From: JANNWF01 sp038205755
GTDB taxonomy: Bacteria; Pseudomonadota; Gammaproteobacteria; Xanthomonadales; Xanthomonadaceae
Assembly (NCBI GenBank): GCA_038205755.1
Contig: JBBRBN010000005.1
Location: 17,025 to 81,024 of the forward strand
DNA length: 64,000 bases
Direction of reading: 5' to 3'
Part shown: positions 26,022-37,300 of the stretch, piece after piece
Layout of the letters: every line of letters begins with the position of its first letter
Position numbering within the stretch: position 1 is the stretch's first letter
The notes under the pieces: generated by a model
What the model saw: only the letters and a program-made list of their open reading frames with translations
Databases searched by the model: none
Told to the model about the DNA's origin: nothing
Position numbers and translations under genes: made by a program

Positions 26022-27827
26022 TCACAGATGGAAGCTCCGCTTGAGCAGACCCTTGAACGCGTCGACCACGCCGAGCGCGTCACGCAGCAGCTCGCGATCC
26101 AGCCGGCGCAGCTCGGTGACCCGCAGATAGTTGTCGGGCGGCTCGCCGCGGCGCGCGCCCTGCAGCTGTTGGCCCAAGCGCAGGCGCATGAACACCGACA
26201 GCGCCTGCTGAACGTCGCGGGCCAGCTCAACGCTCATGCCGCCGGCTGCCGCAATATTCTCGGCGCGTTGGAAGCTGTTGCGATCAGTGACGCCGTGGCG
26301 CAGGGCCAAGGCCCGCAGTCCGTGGACCAGCGGGAAGACACCGCCCTTCTTGATGTCGGTGCCGCGCTCGCCTGCCTTCAGGTGGCCGAACAGGGTCAGC
26401 GGCGTGTGGAAGGCCAGCGCGGCAGCGGCAAAGTGGTGCAGCACCACATCGTTGCGCGCTGCCTCCATGAAGGTAGCGCGCACGCTGTCGAACAGCCCGC
26501 TGTCGCCGGCCACCGGGCGGGCGTCGAGGGTGATGGCGAAGTCAAGCATGGCGCGCGGATCGGTGCTGTGCGACCACTGCTGCAGGTGGCTGCGCCAGCC
26601 GGCAACGGTGTGCCGCCAGGCCGGGTTGCGGACCATCACACCGCCCGGACAGGGCGGCCAGCCACAGGCCTCAAGCTCGGCGCCAAAGGCCTCCATCACC
26701 GGCGCCAGCTGCGGCCAGTCCGCGCCCTCCGGCAGGATCAGCGCATTGTCCTGGTCGGTCTTGAGGATCTGCTCACGGCGGCCCTCGCTACCCAGCACCA
26801 GCAGGCACAGCGAGTCGCGATATGGCGCTGGAACGACGAGCTCCCACAGCCGCTGCAGCACGCGCCCGTTGAGCGCGCTGACCAGCTCGGTGAGAAAGCT
26901 GATCCGGGCGCCCTGCGCATGCAGGCTGCGGACCAGGTCCGGCATCCGCAGCGCCGCCGCACGAACCTCTTCAACGCGCCCGGCCCGCGCCAGCTGCAGT
27001 CCGATCAGATGCGAATGGCTGGAGTAGTGGCTGAGCACCTCGGCCATGCCGAGCGTGCCGCGGACGATGTCGCCATCCAGCACCACCACCCGTTCCACGT
27101 GGTGCTCGGTCATCGACACCAGCGCCTGGAACAGCACTTCGTCCGGTCGCACGCTCAGCAGTGGCCGCCGGACCAGATCGGCGATGCCGTCGTCGGGCCG
27201 ACGGTCGTGCAGCGCCAGCGCGTCGAGCAGGTCGGTGCGGGTCACGATGCCGGGACCGGCCTGCGCGTCCTCGATCACCGCACAGCTCACCGAGAGGCGC
27301 TTCATCTCGCTGCGGGCGTGGCGCAGCGTGGCGTTGGGCGGCAGAAGCAGAACCGGTGCCAGCTGGGCGTCGCCGACCCGGGTCAGCATGGTCTCGGCCA
27401 GCTCGCCCGGCCGCTGCTGCGCCGCCAGCAGCTGACGCTTGGCGCTCAGGCCCTCGAGAAACCAGGCGGCGAAGCGCGGATGGCCCTGCTGCGCGTGCCG
27501 GAAGGCAGCGGCGTTGATCGCGAAGCACAGCGTCTGCTCGAGCGCTTCATAGGTAAAGCGCGCCTTGCCCATCATCACTGCAAAGGCACCGATCACGTCG
27601 CCAGGCCCGTACTCGGCCAACCGCTCCTCGCCCGCCTCGCCGCTGCGCAGGGCCTGCATGCGACCGCGGTAGATCACGTAAACCTGCAGCGAGGGCTGCC
27701 CGCCCTGCAGCGGGCGCTCGCCCTTGGCGACATAGACCAGATCGGTGGCGCGCTGCAGCCGGGCCAGCGCTTCGGGGCTCAGCAGGTCGAACGGTGGACT
27801 GTGGGGGTCGAGATCGATGGCAGTCAT
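26022..27827 (-). CDS. Cyclic-nucleotide-binding/CBS/DUF294 nucleotidyltransferase-like protein
   Basis: A 601-residue cytoplasmic protein. Its N-terminal cNMP-binding-like fold (about residues 15-130: VYVIYRGRMQALRSGEAGEERLAEYGPGDVIGAFAVM) is followed by a CBS pair (about 160-280). A DUF294 nucleotidyltransferase domain has GSEGRREQILKTDQDNALIL near residue 346, then a DUF294 C-terminal helical domain. This resembles GlnD-like signalling transferases, but the substrate is unknown. It is downstream of the symporter gene and just ahead of the exonuclease. The ATG at 27827 starts the conserved part. Confidence 0.88.
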   Translation of the reverse strand: MTAIDLDPHSPPFDLLSPEALARLQRATDLVYVAKGERPLQGGQPSLQVYVIYRGRMQALRSGEAGEERLAEYGPGDVIGAFAVMMGKARFTYEALEQTLCFAINAAAFRHAQQGHPRFAAWFLEGLSAKRQLLAAQQRPGELAETMLTRVGDAQLAPVLLLPPNATLRHARSEMKRLSVSCAVIEDAQAGPGIVTRTDLLDALALHDRRPDDGIADLVRRPLLSVRPDEVLFQALVSMTEHHVERVVVLDGDIVRGTLGMAEVLSHYSSHSHLIGLQLARAGRVEEVRAAALRMPDLVRSLHAQGARISFLTELVSALNGRVLQRLWELVVPAPYRDSLCLLVLGSEGRREQILKTDQDNALILPEGADWPQLAPVMEAFGAELEACGWPPCPGGVMVRNPAWRHTVAGWRSHLQQWSHSTDPRAMLDFAITLDARPVAGDSGLFDSVRATFMEAARNDVVLHHFAAAALAFHTPLTLFGHLKAGERGTDIKKGGVFPLVHGLRALALRHGVTDRNSFQRAENIAAAGGMSVELARDVQQALSVFMRLRLGQQLQGARRGEPPDNYLRVTELRRLDRELLRDALGVVDAFKGLLKRSFHL

Positions 27828-27889
27828 CGGGTAGCGCACTCCTGGCGGCGGCCCGGCCCCCACTCGGGGGCCGGATCAAACCGCTGCAG

Positions 27890-29614
27890 TCAATGTTGCG
27901 CGATGTGCACCGCCTCCTTGGCCCCGCGCGGTACGCGGATCGAATCGACCAGGTCCTGCACGTGCTGCGGCGGCGGGGCGGTGAGGCGCGACACTACGAT
28001 GGCGACGGCGAAGTTGAGCAGCATGCCGACCGAGCCGATTCCCTCGGGCGAGATGCCGAACAGCCAGTTGGCCGGCACGTTGGCCGCCATCGGCGCCATG
28101 AAGATTCCCTTGAAGTACAGGATGTAGCCCATGGTGAAGACCAGTCCCGCGACCATGCCGCTGACCGCGCCCGCCGCATTGGTGCGCTTGTCGAAGATGC
28201 CAAGCAGGATCGCCGGGAAGAAGCTTGCCGCGGCCAGACCAAAGGCGAAAGCCACCACCTCGGCGACGAATCCGGGCGGATAGATGCCCAGCAGACCGGC
28301 CACTCCGATGGCAAAGACCGCGGCGATGCGGGCGTACAGCAGCTCCTGTTTCTCCGAGATGTTGGGCATCAGCACCTTTTTCAGCAGGTCATGGGAGATC
28401 GCCGAGGAGATCACCAGCAGCAGTCCGGCGGCGGTCGACAGCGCGGCGGCGAGGCCGCCGGCGGCGATCAGGGCGATGACCCAGGCCGGCAGATTGGCAA
28501 TCTCCGGGTTGGCCAGCACCATGATGTCGCGGTCGATGGTCATCTCGTTGCGCTCATCCGCAGCGTAGAACATGCGGCCGTCGGCGTTCTTGTCCTCCCA
28601 CTTGATCAGGCCGGTCTTCTCCCAGTTGCCAACCCAGGCCGGCGCTTCCGCGTACGGCGTGCCCTGGCTGTCGGTACCGTTGATCGTCTCGATCATGTTG
28701 ACCCGGGCAAAGCTCGCCACCGCCGGTGCCGTGGTGTAGAGGATGGCGATGAACAGCAGCGCCCAGCCGGCCGACGTGCGGGCGTCGCGAACCTTGGGCA
28801 CGGTGAAAAAGCGCACGATCACGTGCGGCAGGCCGGCGGTGCCGACCATCAGCGCCAAGGTGATGCAGAACACGTCGATCATGCCCTTGCTGCCGTCGGT
28901 GTAGGGCGCAAAGCCGAGCGCGGTGTTGAGCCCGTCCAGCTTGTCGAGCAGGTACTGGCCGGAGCCGTCGGCCAGCGTCGCGCCCATGCCGCTCTGCGGC
29001 ACCGGGTGCCCGGTGAGCATGATCGAGATGAAGATCGCCGGCACCATGTACGCGAAGATCAGCACGCAGTACTGCGCCACCTGGGTGTAGGTGATGCCCT
29101 TCATGCCGCCGAGCACGGCGTAGAAGAACACGATGGTCATGCCGATGATGACGCCGGTGGTGATGTCGACCTCAAGGAACCGGCTGAACACGATGCCAAC
29201 GCCGCGCATCTGCCCGGCAACGTAGGTGAACGAGACAAACAGCGCACAGACCACGGCGACCAGCCGGGCGGTGTCGCTGTCGTAGCGGTCGCCGACGAAG
29301 TCGGGCACGGTGAACTTGCCGAACTTGCGCAGGTAGGGCGCCAGCAGCAGGGCCAGCAGGACGTAGCCGCCGGTCCAGCCGAGCAGATAGACGGCGCCGT
29401 CATAGCCCATGAAGGAGATCAGGCCGGCCATCGAGATGAAGCTGGCCGCGCTCATCCAGTCGGCGGCGGTGGCCATGCCGTTGGCGATCGGATGGACGCC
29501 GCCGCCGGCGACGTAGAACTCCTTGGTCGAGCCGACGCGGGCCCAGATCGCGATCCCGATATACAGGGTGAAGCTCAGCCCGACGATGAGGTAGGTCCAG
29601 GTGAGAACTGACAT
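27890..29614 (-). CDS. Sodium:solute symporter, VC_2705/ActP-like (acetate/monocarboxylate)
   Basis: A 574-residue SSS-family transporter with about 13 membrane helices. Recognisable parts are FYVAGGGVHPIANGMATAADWMSAASFISMAGLI, YVAGQMRGVGIVFSRFLEVD, GTAGLPHVIVRFFTVP and a C-terminal AGAVSGMVAGLVFTMGYI. With the upstream DUF4212 small subunit it forms the two-gene symporter type known as VC_2705/TIGR03648. The genes around it (acs, CrbSR) point to acetate or a similar monocarboxylate. A hydrophilic insertion near residue 330 (ENKNADGR region) is seen in this subfamily. Confidence 0.9.
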   Translation of the reverse strand: MSVLTWTYLIVGLSFTLYIGIAIWARVGSTKEFYVAGGGVHPIANGMATAADWMSAASFISMAGLISFMGYDGAVYLLGWTGGYVLLALLLAPYLRKFGKFTVPDFVGDRYDSDTARLVAVVCALFVSFTYVAGQMRGVGIVFSRFLEVDITTGVIIGMTIVFFYAVLGGMKGITYTQVAQYCVLIFAYMVPAIFISIMLTGHPVPQSGMGATLADGSGQYLLDKLDGLNTALGFAPYTDGSKGMIDVFCITLALMVGTAGLPHVIVRFFTVPKVRDARTSAGWALLFIAILYTTAPAVASFARVNMIETINGTDSQGTPYAEAPAWVGNWEKTGLIKWEDKNADGRMFYAADERNEMTIDRDIMVLANPEIANLPAWVIALIAAGGLAAALSTAAGLLLVISSAISHDLLKKVLMPNISEKQELLYARIAAVFAIGVAGLLGIYPPGFVAEVVAFAFGLAAASFFPAILLGIFDKRTNAAGAVSGMVAGLVFTMGYILYFKGIFMAPMAANVPANWLFGISPEGIGSVGMLLNFAVAIVVSRLTAPPPQHVQDLVDSIRVPRGAKEAVHIAQH

Positions 29615-29618
29615 GACC

Positions 29619-29882
29619 CTACTCCTCGTCCACGTCGAACTTGCGTTCGAGCCGGTTCATTTGCCAGGTGTAGAAGAAGATCAGCACCACGAACACGTAG
29701 ATCGCGCCCTGCTGGGCGAAGAAAAAGCCGAGCTTGAAGCCGAAGAACTGAATGGTGTTGAGCGCATCGGCAAACAGGATCCCGGCGCCAAAGCTGACCG
29801 TGAACCAGATCGCCAGCAGCACCGCCATGAGCTTGAGATTGGCGCGCCAGTAAGCAGCGGCGCCTCCGGTTGGTTGTGGCAT
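29619..29882 (-). CDS. DUF4212 small subunit of the sodium:solute symporter
   Basis: An 87-residue protein with two membrane helices (LKLMAVLLAIWFTVSFGAG and IYVFVVLIFFYTWQMNRLERKFDVDEE), typical of the DUF4212 protein encoded immediately ahead of VC_2705-type symporters. The ATG at 29882 has GGGAGG upstream; the longer frame is not coding. The stop is 4 bp before the symporter start, so the two are translationally coupled. Confidence 0.93.
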   Translation of the reverse strand: MPQPTGGAAAYWRANLKLMAVLLAIWFTVSFGAGILFADALNTIQFFGFKLGFFFAQQGAIYVFVVLIFFYTWQMNRLERKFDVDEE

Positions 29883-29965
29883 GACGCGACCCTCCCAGGG
29901 TTGTCGGTGGAACGGATGGTTTGCGGACGGAAACGATGGAACTCGGACGGCTTGGAAGCGGCCGA

Positions 29966-31324
29966 TCAGAAGCTGTACTTGGCGTGGAAGTGCAAACGGC
30001 GCAGATCGCCGTCGGCACCGGACTCCAGCTCGCGCTGGCCCCAAATCGCCTCGACGCCCAGATCCAGCTTGGGCAACGGGGTCCAGATCGCGTTGGCGTG
30101 CAGGCTGTGCACCCGGCGCGTGATGGCGGGTCCGGTCAGCGCCGTGTCGTGGTCCAACTCGACCCGCGAATAGAACAGGTTGGTGCGCAGCCTGGCGTCG
30201 AACACATGGCGCCAGGCGATGAAGCCTGCGAGCAGCGCATTGGCATCGATGTCCCCAGCGCGGTCGAGAACGCCATCGCTGTCGATCGCAAGGCCGACGT
30301 AGCGACCGATCCCGCGGCCAGCGGTAAGCATGTAGCGCAGGTCGTCATGGGCGCCGAGCAGGGTCTTGCCGGACACGCTGACGCCGTAGCCGACGGCATC
30401 GGCGTCCGTCGCGCCGCCCGGCGTCTCATAGCGCAGCTGGCGCAGCAGGGCGGCAAAGCCGATCTGGCCAACGTCGCCCTTGTGCGTGTAGCGCACGGTC
30501 AGGTCGGGCAGCCAGCCGTCATCGCTGTTGAGCTTGGTGGCGTTTCCGAGATTGGGCGTCAGGACGGTCTGTGGGTTCTCCAGCGCAATCGCCCACGGAC
30601 CGCTGCTGTAGCGCAGCTGGGCCTGGCGAACGAAGACGGTGCTCTCGGTCGGTCCGATGAAGTCAACCGAATCCGGCAGCGCCACCACGTCTTGGAAGTT
30701 TGACCAGGTCTGGCCGGCCAGCCAGCGGTTCCAGCTGGCGTAGGCGTGGCGCACGGTCACTCCGTAGGTGTTGGTGGCGATCTCGTTGCCAAGCGCGCCG
30801 CCGAACAGATCAAATTCGAGGTAGCCGCGCAGCGCGTCGCCGGCATCGGTGTTGGAGGCGACGTTGAACCAGAAGCGCGAGAACTGCACGTGACTGTCGA
30901 AGTCGGTGCCCTCGGACGGCCCGCCCACCGGAATGCCACCCGGCAGATAGAGCAGCCGCCCGGTCGAACCGTCGGCAATCTCGCCGTCGCTGGTGGTGGT
31001 CAGCATGGCGTCCAGCTTGACGAAACCGCCGTAGCTGAACTGGCTGCCCGGAATCGCGCCGGGAACCAGCGCACCCGGCATCGGTGCGGATGTCGCCGCA
31101 GGCGCTGCGACGGCGGTGGCTGCGGCAGCGGGCGCCGCCGGCGCAGGGTCGGGCCGCGTACCCAGCAGCTGCTGCACCTGCCGCTCCAGCGCTGCGACCC
31201 GCGCCTCGAGCGCCGCCTCGCGCTCGCTGGAACCCTGAGCGAGCGTCATTCCTGGCGCACCCAGCAGGGCCAGCCAGCAGCCGATGACGAGGCGCGTACG
31301 TCTGCTTGAGCGATTGCTGTTCAT
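29966..31324 (-). CDS. DcaP-like outer-membrane porin
   Basis: A 452-residue exported protein: signal peptide (LVIGCWLALLGAPGMTLA), short coiled coil (EREAALEARVAALERQVQQLL), Ala/Pro-rich linker, then an outer-membrane beta barrel (GGFVKLDAMLTTTSDGE, HVQFSRFWFNVASNT, AGQTWSNFQDV) ending in KYSF with a terminal aromatic. This matches the DcaP-like trimeric porin layout. GGGAGGA precedes the ATG. It is the first gene of the leftward acetate-uptake operon and divergent from acs, so it probably passes small carboxylates. Confidence 0.85.
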   Translation of the reverse strand: MNSNRSSRRTRLVIGCWLALLGAPGMTLAQGSSEREAALEARVAALERQVQQLLGTRPDPAPAAPAAAATAVAAPAATSAPMPGALVPGAIPGSQFSYGGFVKLDAMLTTTSDGEIADGSTGRLLYLPGGIPVGGPSEGTDFDSHVQFSRFWFNVASNTDAGDALRGYLEFDLFGGALGNEIATNTYGVTVRHAYASWNRWLAGQTWSNFQDVVALPDSVDFIGPTESTVFVRQAQLRYSSGPWAIALENPQTVLTPNLGNATKLNSDDGWLPDLTVRYTHKGDVGQIGFAALLRQLRYETPGGATDADAVGYGVSVSGKTLLGAHDDLRYMLTAGRGIGRYVGLAIDSDGVLDRAGDIDANALLAGFIAWRHVFDARLRTNLFYSRVELDHDTALTGPAITRRVHSLHANAIWTPLPKLDLGVEAIWGQRELESGADGDLRRLHFHAKYSF

Positions 31325-31395
31325 GGGTCCTCCCACCCAGCGCCCCATTCGGGCGAATTGGATGGTGGGCGGCGACCGCGTCCGCCACTATTAGC

Positions 31396-31430
31396 CATTG
31401 GTCGAAGATGGCGCGTTTCTTAGACCAATG
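31396..31430. promoter_or_regulatory. Inverted repeat in the divergent porin/acs promoter region
   Basis: CATTGGTCGAAG at 31396-31407 and CTTAGACCAATG at 31419-31430 are inverted 12-mers with one mismatch and an 11-bp spacer. They sit about 72 bp from the porin ATG and about 77 bp from the acs ATG. This is the best candidate site for the CrbR-like regulator encoded downstream of acs (inference). Confidence 0.6.
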
Positions 31431-31506
31431 TCGTAGTGAGGGAACCGGCGCGGCGCGGCGCGGTGCGGATAATGCATTCCATCCTTCAATCGCCTGGGAG
31501 GGCGAC

Positions 31507-33453
<1,947 letters not shown>

Positions 33454-33456
33454 ACT

Positions 33457-33619
33457 GCGGGGCTGGGCGCCGGGGGCTGGGGGCTGGAGCGCTCATGCGA
33501 GCGTCGGAGCCCCGCGCCACGGGCGAGTTCTCCAAGCTCCTGCGACGCGGCAAGCCTTCGCGCGGCGAGTTGCCACATACCCTGCGCCCCAGCCCCCAGT
33601 CCCCAGCCCCCAGCCCCGC
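33457..33619. repeat. Long G-rich/C-rich inverted repeat between acs and the response regulator
   Basis: GCGGGGCTGGGCGCCGGGGG and onward (33457-33487) is complementary, imperfectly, to 33584-33619 (GCGCCCCAGCCCCCAGTCCC region), enclosing about 96 nt. The loop holds a smaller GCGCTC-ATGC-GAGCGT hairpin. It could fold in the acs-crbR transcript or act as a terminator/attenuator. The G runs also allow a quadruplex. Confidence 0.65.
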
Positions 33620-33626
33620 TCCCTGA

Positions 33627-34298
33627 ATGCACATCCTCATCGCCGACGATCACCCGCTGTTCCGCGATGCGCTGCGACGGGCGGTGCAACAGTGCGTTCC
33701 GGCTGCCTCGCTGCACGAAGCCGAGGACGTCAGCTCGCTGCTGGCGCTGATCGAGGCGCATCCGCAGGCCGAGCTGCTGCTGCTCGACCTCAATATGCCC
33801 GGCGCGCACGGCTTCTCGGCGCTGGTCCATCTTCTGTCGGTCTGGCCGACCCTGCCGGTGCTGGTGGTCTCGGCGCAGGAGGACCCGGCCCTGATGCGCC
33901 GCGCCGTTGGCCACGGCGCCGCCGGCTTCATACCGAAGTCCGCCAGCATCGCCCGGATCGGTGAGGCCATCGCGGCAGTGCTTGAGGGCGAGCAGTGGCT
34001 GCCGCCGGGCGTGGAGGTGAGCGACGTCCGGCTCGACCCGGAAGAGCGCCTGATCGCCGCCCGCATCGCCGAACTCACGCCGCAGCAGTATCGCGTGCTG
34101 GGCATGCTTGGGCAGGGCCTGCTGAACAAGCAGATCGCCTGGGAGCTGGGCGTCTCGGAAGCCACCATCAAGGCTCACATGACCGCCGTGCTGCGCAAGC
34201 TCGGAGCCAACTCACGGACCCAGGCGGTGCTGCTGGTCGGACGCCTGGCGGCAGACGGCGGCGGCAGCGCCGCCGCGAGACTCATCGACTCGGCCTGA
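33627..34298 (+). CDS. LuxR-family response regulator, CrbR/ErdR-like
   Basis: A 223-residue regulator: receiver domain with Asp7-Asp8, phospho-acceptor Asp54 in LLLDLNMPG and Lys in FIPKSAS; C-terminal LuxR helix-turn-helix LTPQQYRVLGMLGQGLLNKQIAWELGVSEATIKAHMTAVLRKL. In Pseudomonas and Vibrio the CrbR/ErdR regulator activates acs, and its kinase CrbS has a sodium-symporter-like sensor; here the gene lies between acs and just such a kinase (convergent). The assignment rests on this context plus domain layout. Confidence 0.88.
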   Translation: MHILIADDHPLFRDALRRAVQQCVPAASLHEAEDVSSLLALIEAHPQAELLLLDLNMPGAHGFSALVHLLSVWPTLPVLVVSAQEDPALMRRAVGHGAAGFIPKSASIARIGEAIAAVLEGEQWLPPGVEVSDVRLDPEERLIAARIAELTPQQYRVLGMLGQGLLNKQIAWELGVSEATIKAHMTAVLRKLGANSRTQAVLLVGRLAADGGGSAAARLIDSA

Positions 34299-34372
34299 CG
34301 CGGCGCCGCCGGCAGGATTCCGCCGTTCGGGTCAACCCGTCGGCATCATCGGGCCAGTTGGACGTGGCGCGC

Positions 34373-37300
34373 TCAATGATCGGGGCGTCGCCTCGCCAGC
34401 GCCGCGATCAGCGCGCGCAGCGCAGCCGGTTTGACTGGCTTCTGCAGCTGTGGATAGCCGGCGGCCTGCGCGCGGCGTGCGACGTCCTCACTGCCATCGG
34501 CGGTAATCAATGCGCCCGGCGGCGGCGGCGACAGATTGCTGCGCAGAATCTCCAGCACCGCCAGGCCGTCCAGGGCTTCATTGAGGTGAAAGTCGACCAG
34601 CAGCAGGTCCGGCCGCTGCTGGCGGCAGCGCTCAAGCGCCCGCTCAAGCCCTCCCGCAGTGCTCACCTGTAGGCCCCAACGGGTGAGCAGGGCGCGCATG
34701 CCGTCAAGGATCTCCGGGTCATTGTCGACACACAGCACGTGCAGTCCGCTGAGCTCGGCCGTGATCGGAACGCTGACCGGGAGCGCCACCAGCGGCGTCG
34801 ACGTGAACGGCACTTCGATGAAGAAGCAGCTGCCGCGGCCGGGCCGCGACAGCAGCCCGATCCGATGATCCAGCATCGCGGCCATCCGTTGGCAGATGGT
34901 CAGGCCCAGGCCCAGTCCTTTCTCGCCCCACGGCGACGGCGTTTCGCCGCGCTGAAACTCGGCGAAAATCGCCTGCTGCTGGCCTGTCGATACACCCGGC
35001 CCGGTATCCCAGACCTCAAAGCGCACCATCGCCCCGCGCCGCCGGCAGGCCATCAGCACGCCGCCGTGGGCGGTGTAACGCAAGGCATTGGCGATGAAGT
35101 TCTGCAGGATGCGGCGCAGCAGCGTGCGGTCGCTGCAGACGTGCAGCGCGGGCGTACGCAGACGCAGGTCGAGCGATCGGGCCTGCGCCTGCGGCGCGAA
35201 CTGCTCATGCAGCGAGGCCAGCAGGGTCGCTGCGGAAACCGTGGTTGGCTCCGGCCTGAGCGACCCGGCGTCCAGCCGCGACACGTCGAGCAGACCATCG
35301 AGCAGCTCCTCGGCCGAGCGCAGCGCGCTCTCGATGCGCTGCGCCAGCTCCGCCGAAGGCGGCGGAAGATCGCCCTCGGCAGCCAGCGCGGCGGTGAACA
35401 GCCGGGCGGCATTGAGCGGCTGCAGCAGGTCGTGGCTGGCGGCGGCCAAAAAGCGGGTCTTGCTGAGATTTGCGGATTCGGCTTCCTGCTTTGCCGTGCG
35501 CTGGGCGGCCAAGGCCTCCCTGAGTTCGCCGGTGCGCTGGTCAACGCGCTGCTCAAGCGTGCTCTTGGCCTCGATCAGCGCCTGCTCGCTGCGCTTGTAG
35601 TCGGTGATGTCGGCGAACGTGGTGACAAAGCCGCCGCCGGGCATCGCACCGCCGCGGATTTCCATCACGCTGCCATCCCCACGCACCCGCTCGAACACAT
35701 GCGGAGTCCCATGCCGCATGTGATTGAGACGTTTCCTGATGTGCGCTTCGACCTCGCCGGGACCGCAGTCCCCGCGCTCGGCGTTGAAGCGGATCAGGTC
35801 GGCCACCGGTCGGCCCACGTAGACCAGCCCATCCGGGTATTCGAACATCGCCAGGTAGCGGCGATTCCACGCGACCAGACTCAGGTCGGCATCGACCACG
35901 CTGACGCCCTGGCTGATGTGTTCGAGCGTGGTTCCCAGCAGCTCCCGGTTGAAGCGCAGCGCCTGTGAAGTCTCGTCCAGCAGCGCGACGACCTCGCCCA
36001 GATCGAGGCCGGTGCCACGCAGGGCAGTGGTCAGCACACGCCGCGCCGACCCGCCGCCGATGGCGCCAGCCAGCAGCCGTTCGGTGAACTGCAGGAGCGC
36101 GCGGTCGGCACTGTCGCTTGCGGCGAGCGGCTGATCGCGGCCCGCGCGGTACTCGGCGAACGCGCGTTCGGCGGCGCTCGACCCGAGAATGCGCGCCGCG
36201 ATCGCTGACAGGTCGGCGACGCTGACCCGCCCACGCCAGTCGCTGGTCGTTGCGCTCGGCCGCTCATCGGCCGGATCGAGAAACGGCAGCGCGCTCAGTC
36301 GCTCCTGGACGCTGGGGCGGTAGCGCAACGAAAGCAAGATGAAGGCGCTGATGTTGGCCAGCAGCGACCAGCTGGTGCCGTGGGTAAGTGGCTCCCAGCC
36401 GCTCAACCCAAACAGTCCCTGTGGTCGCAGCCATTCCATACTCCAGGGTCCGGTCTGGATCCATTCGGACGGCAGCCAGCCAACCGCCGCCAAGGTCGGC
36501 AGCAACAGGGTGTAGGCCCAGACCGCAAAGCCAGCCAGCAAGCCTCCGATGGCGCCAATCCGACTGGCACCGCGCCAGTACAGTCCACCCAGAATCGCCG
36601 GAGCAAACTGGGCGACCGCCGCGAAGGCGAGCAGGCCGATCGAAGCCAGATTCTGCTGCGCGTCGGTGACCCGGTGATAGGCAAATGCCGTCAGCGCCAG
36701 CCCCAGGATGGTCGCCCGGCGCACGCCGAGCACGACACCCGACAGATTCGCCGATGAATCGGCACGTCGAAAACGCCGGCTGCGCAGCACGGCCGGCATG
36801 ACCAGGTCGTTGCTCACCATCGTGGCCAGGGCGACGCTGGCAACGATCACCATGCCGGTCGCAGCCGAGAAGCCACCGATATATGCCAGCAGCGCAAGGT
36901 CCGTGCGACCGTGCGCAAGCGGGAGCTGCAGGACGTAGGTGTCGGGGTGAATCCCGCTGCCGGAGAACGCCGCCAGCCCGGCCAGCGCGATCGGCACCAC
37001 CAGCACGCTGATGATCAGCAGATAGGCCGGAAACACCCAGCGTGCCCAGTCCAGGTCGCCGGGATCGGCACATTCAACCACTGCGACCTGGAACTGGCGG
37101 GGCAGGCAGAACAGGGCCAGAAACGCCAGCACCGTGTTGGCGAGAAACCCCGAGGGCAGCTGCTCCTGGCCGGTGAACTGGGCGCGCTCGGCCAGCACGC
37201 TGAGGTCGTCCGGCAACAGCGTGATCGCGAATAGACCCACTGCGATGAAGGCACCCAGCTTGACCAGAGACTCCAGCGCAATGGCCAGCATGAGTCCATG

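Noticed and set aside
31408..31423. TGGCGCG-TTTC-TTAGA as a sigma-54 promoter for acs
   Set aside because: The -12 GC is replaced by AG, and no activator with a sigma-54 interaction domain is nearby; the inverted repeat explains the region better.
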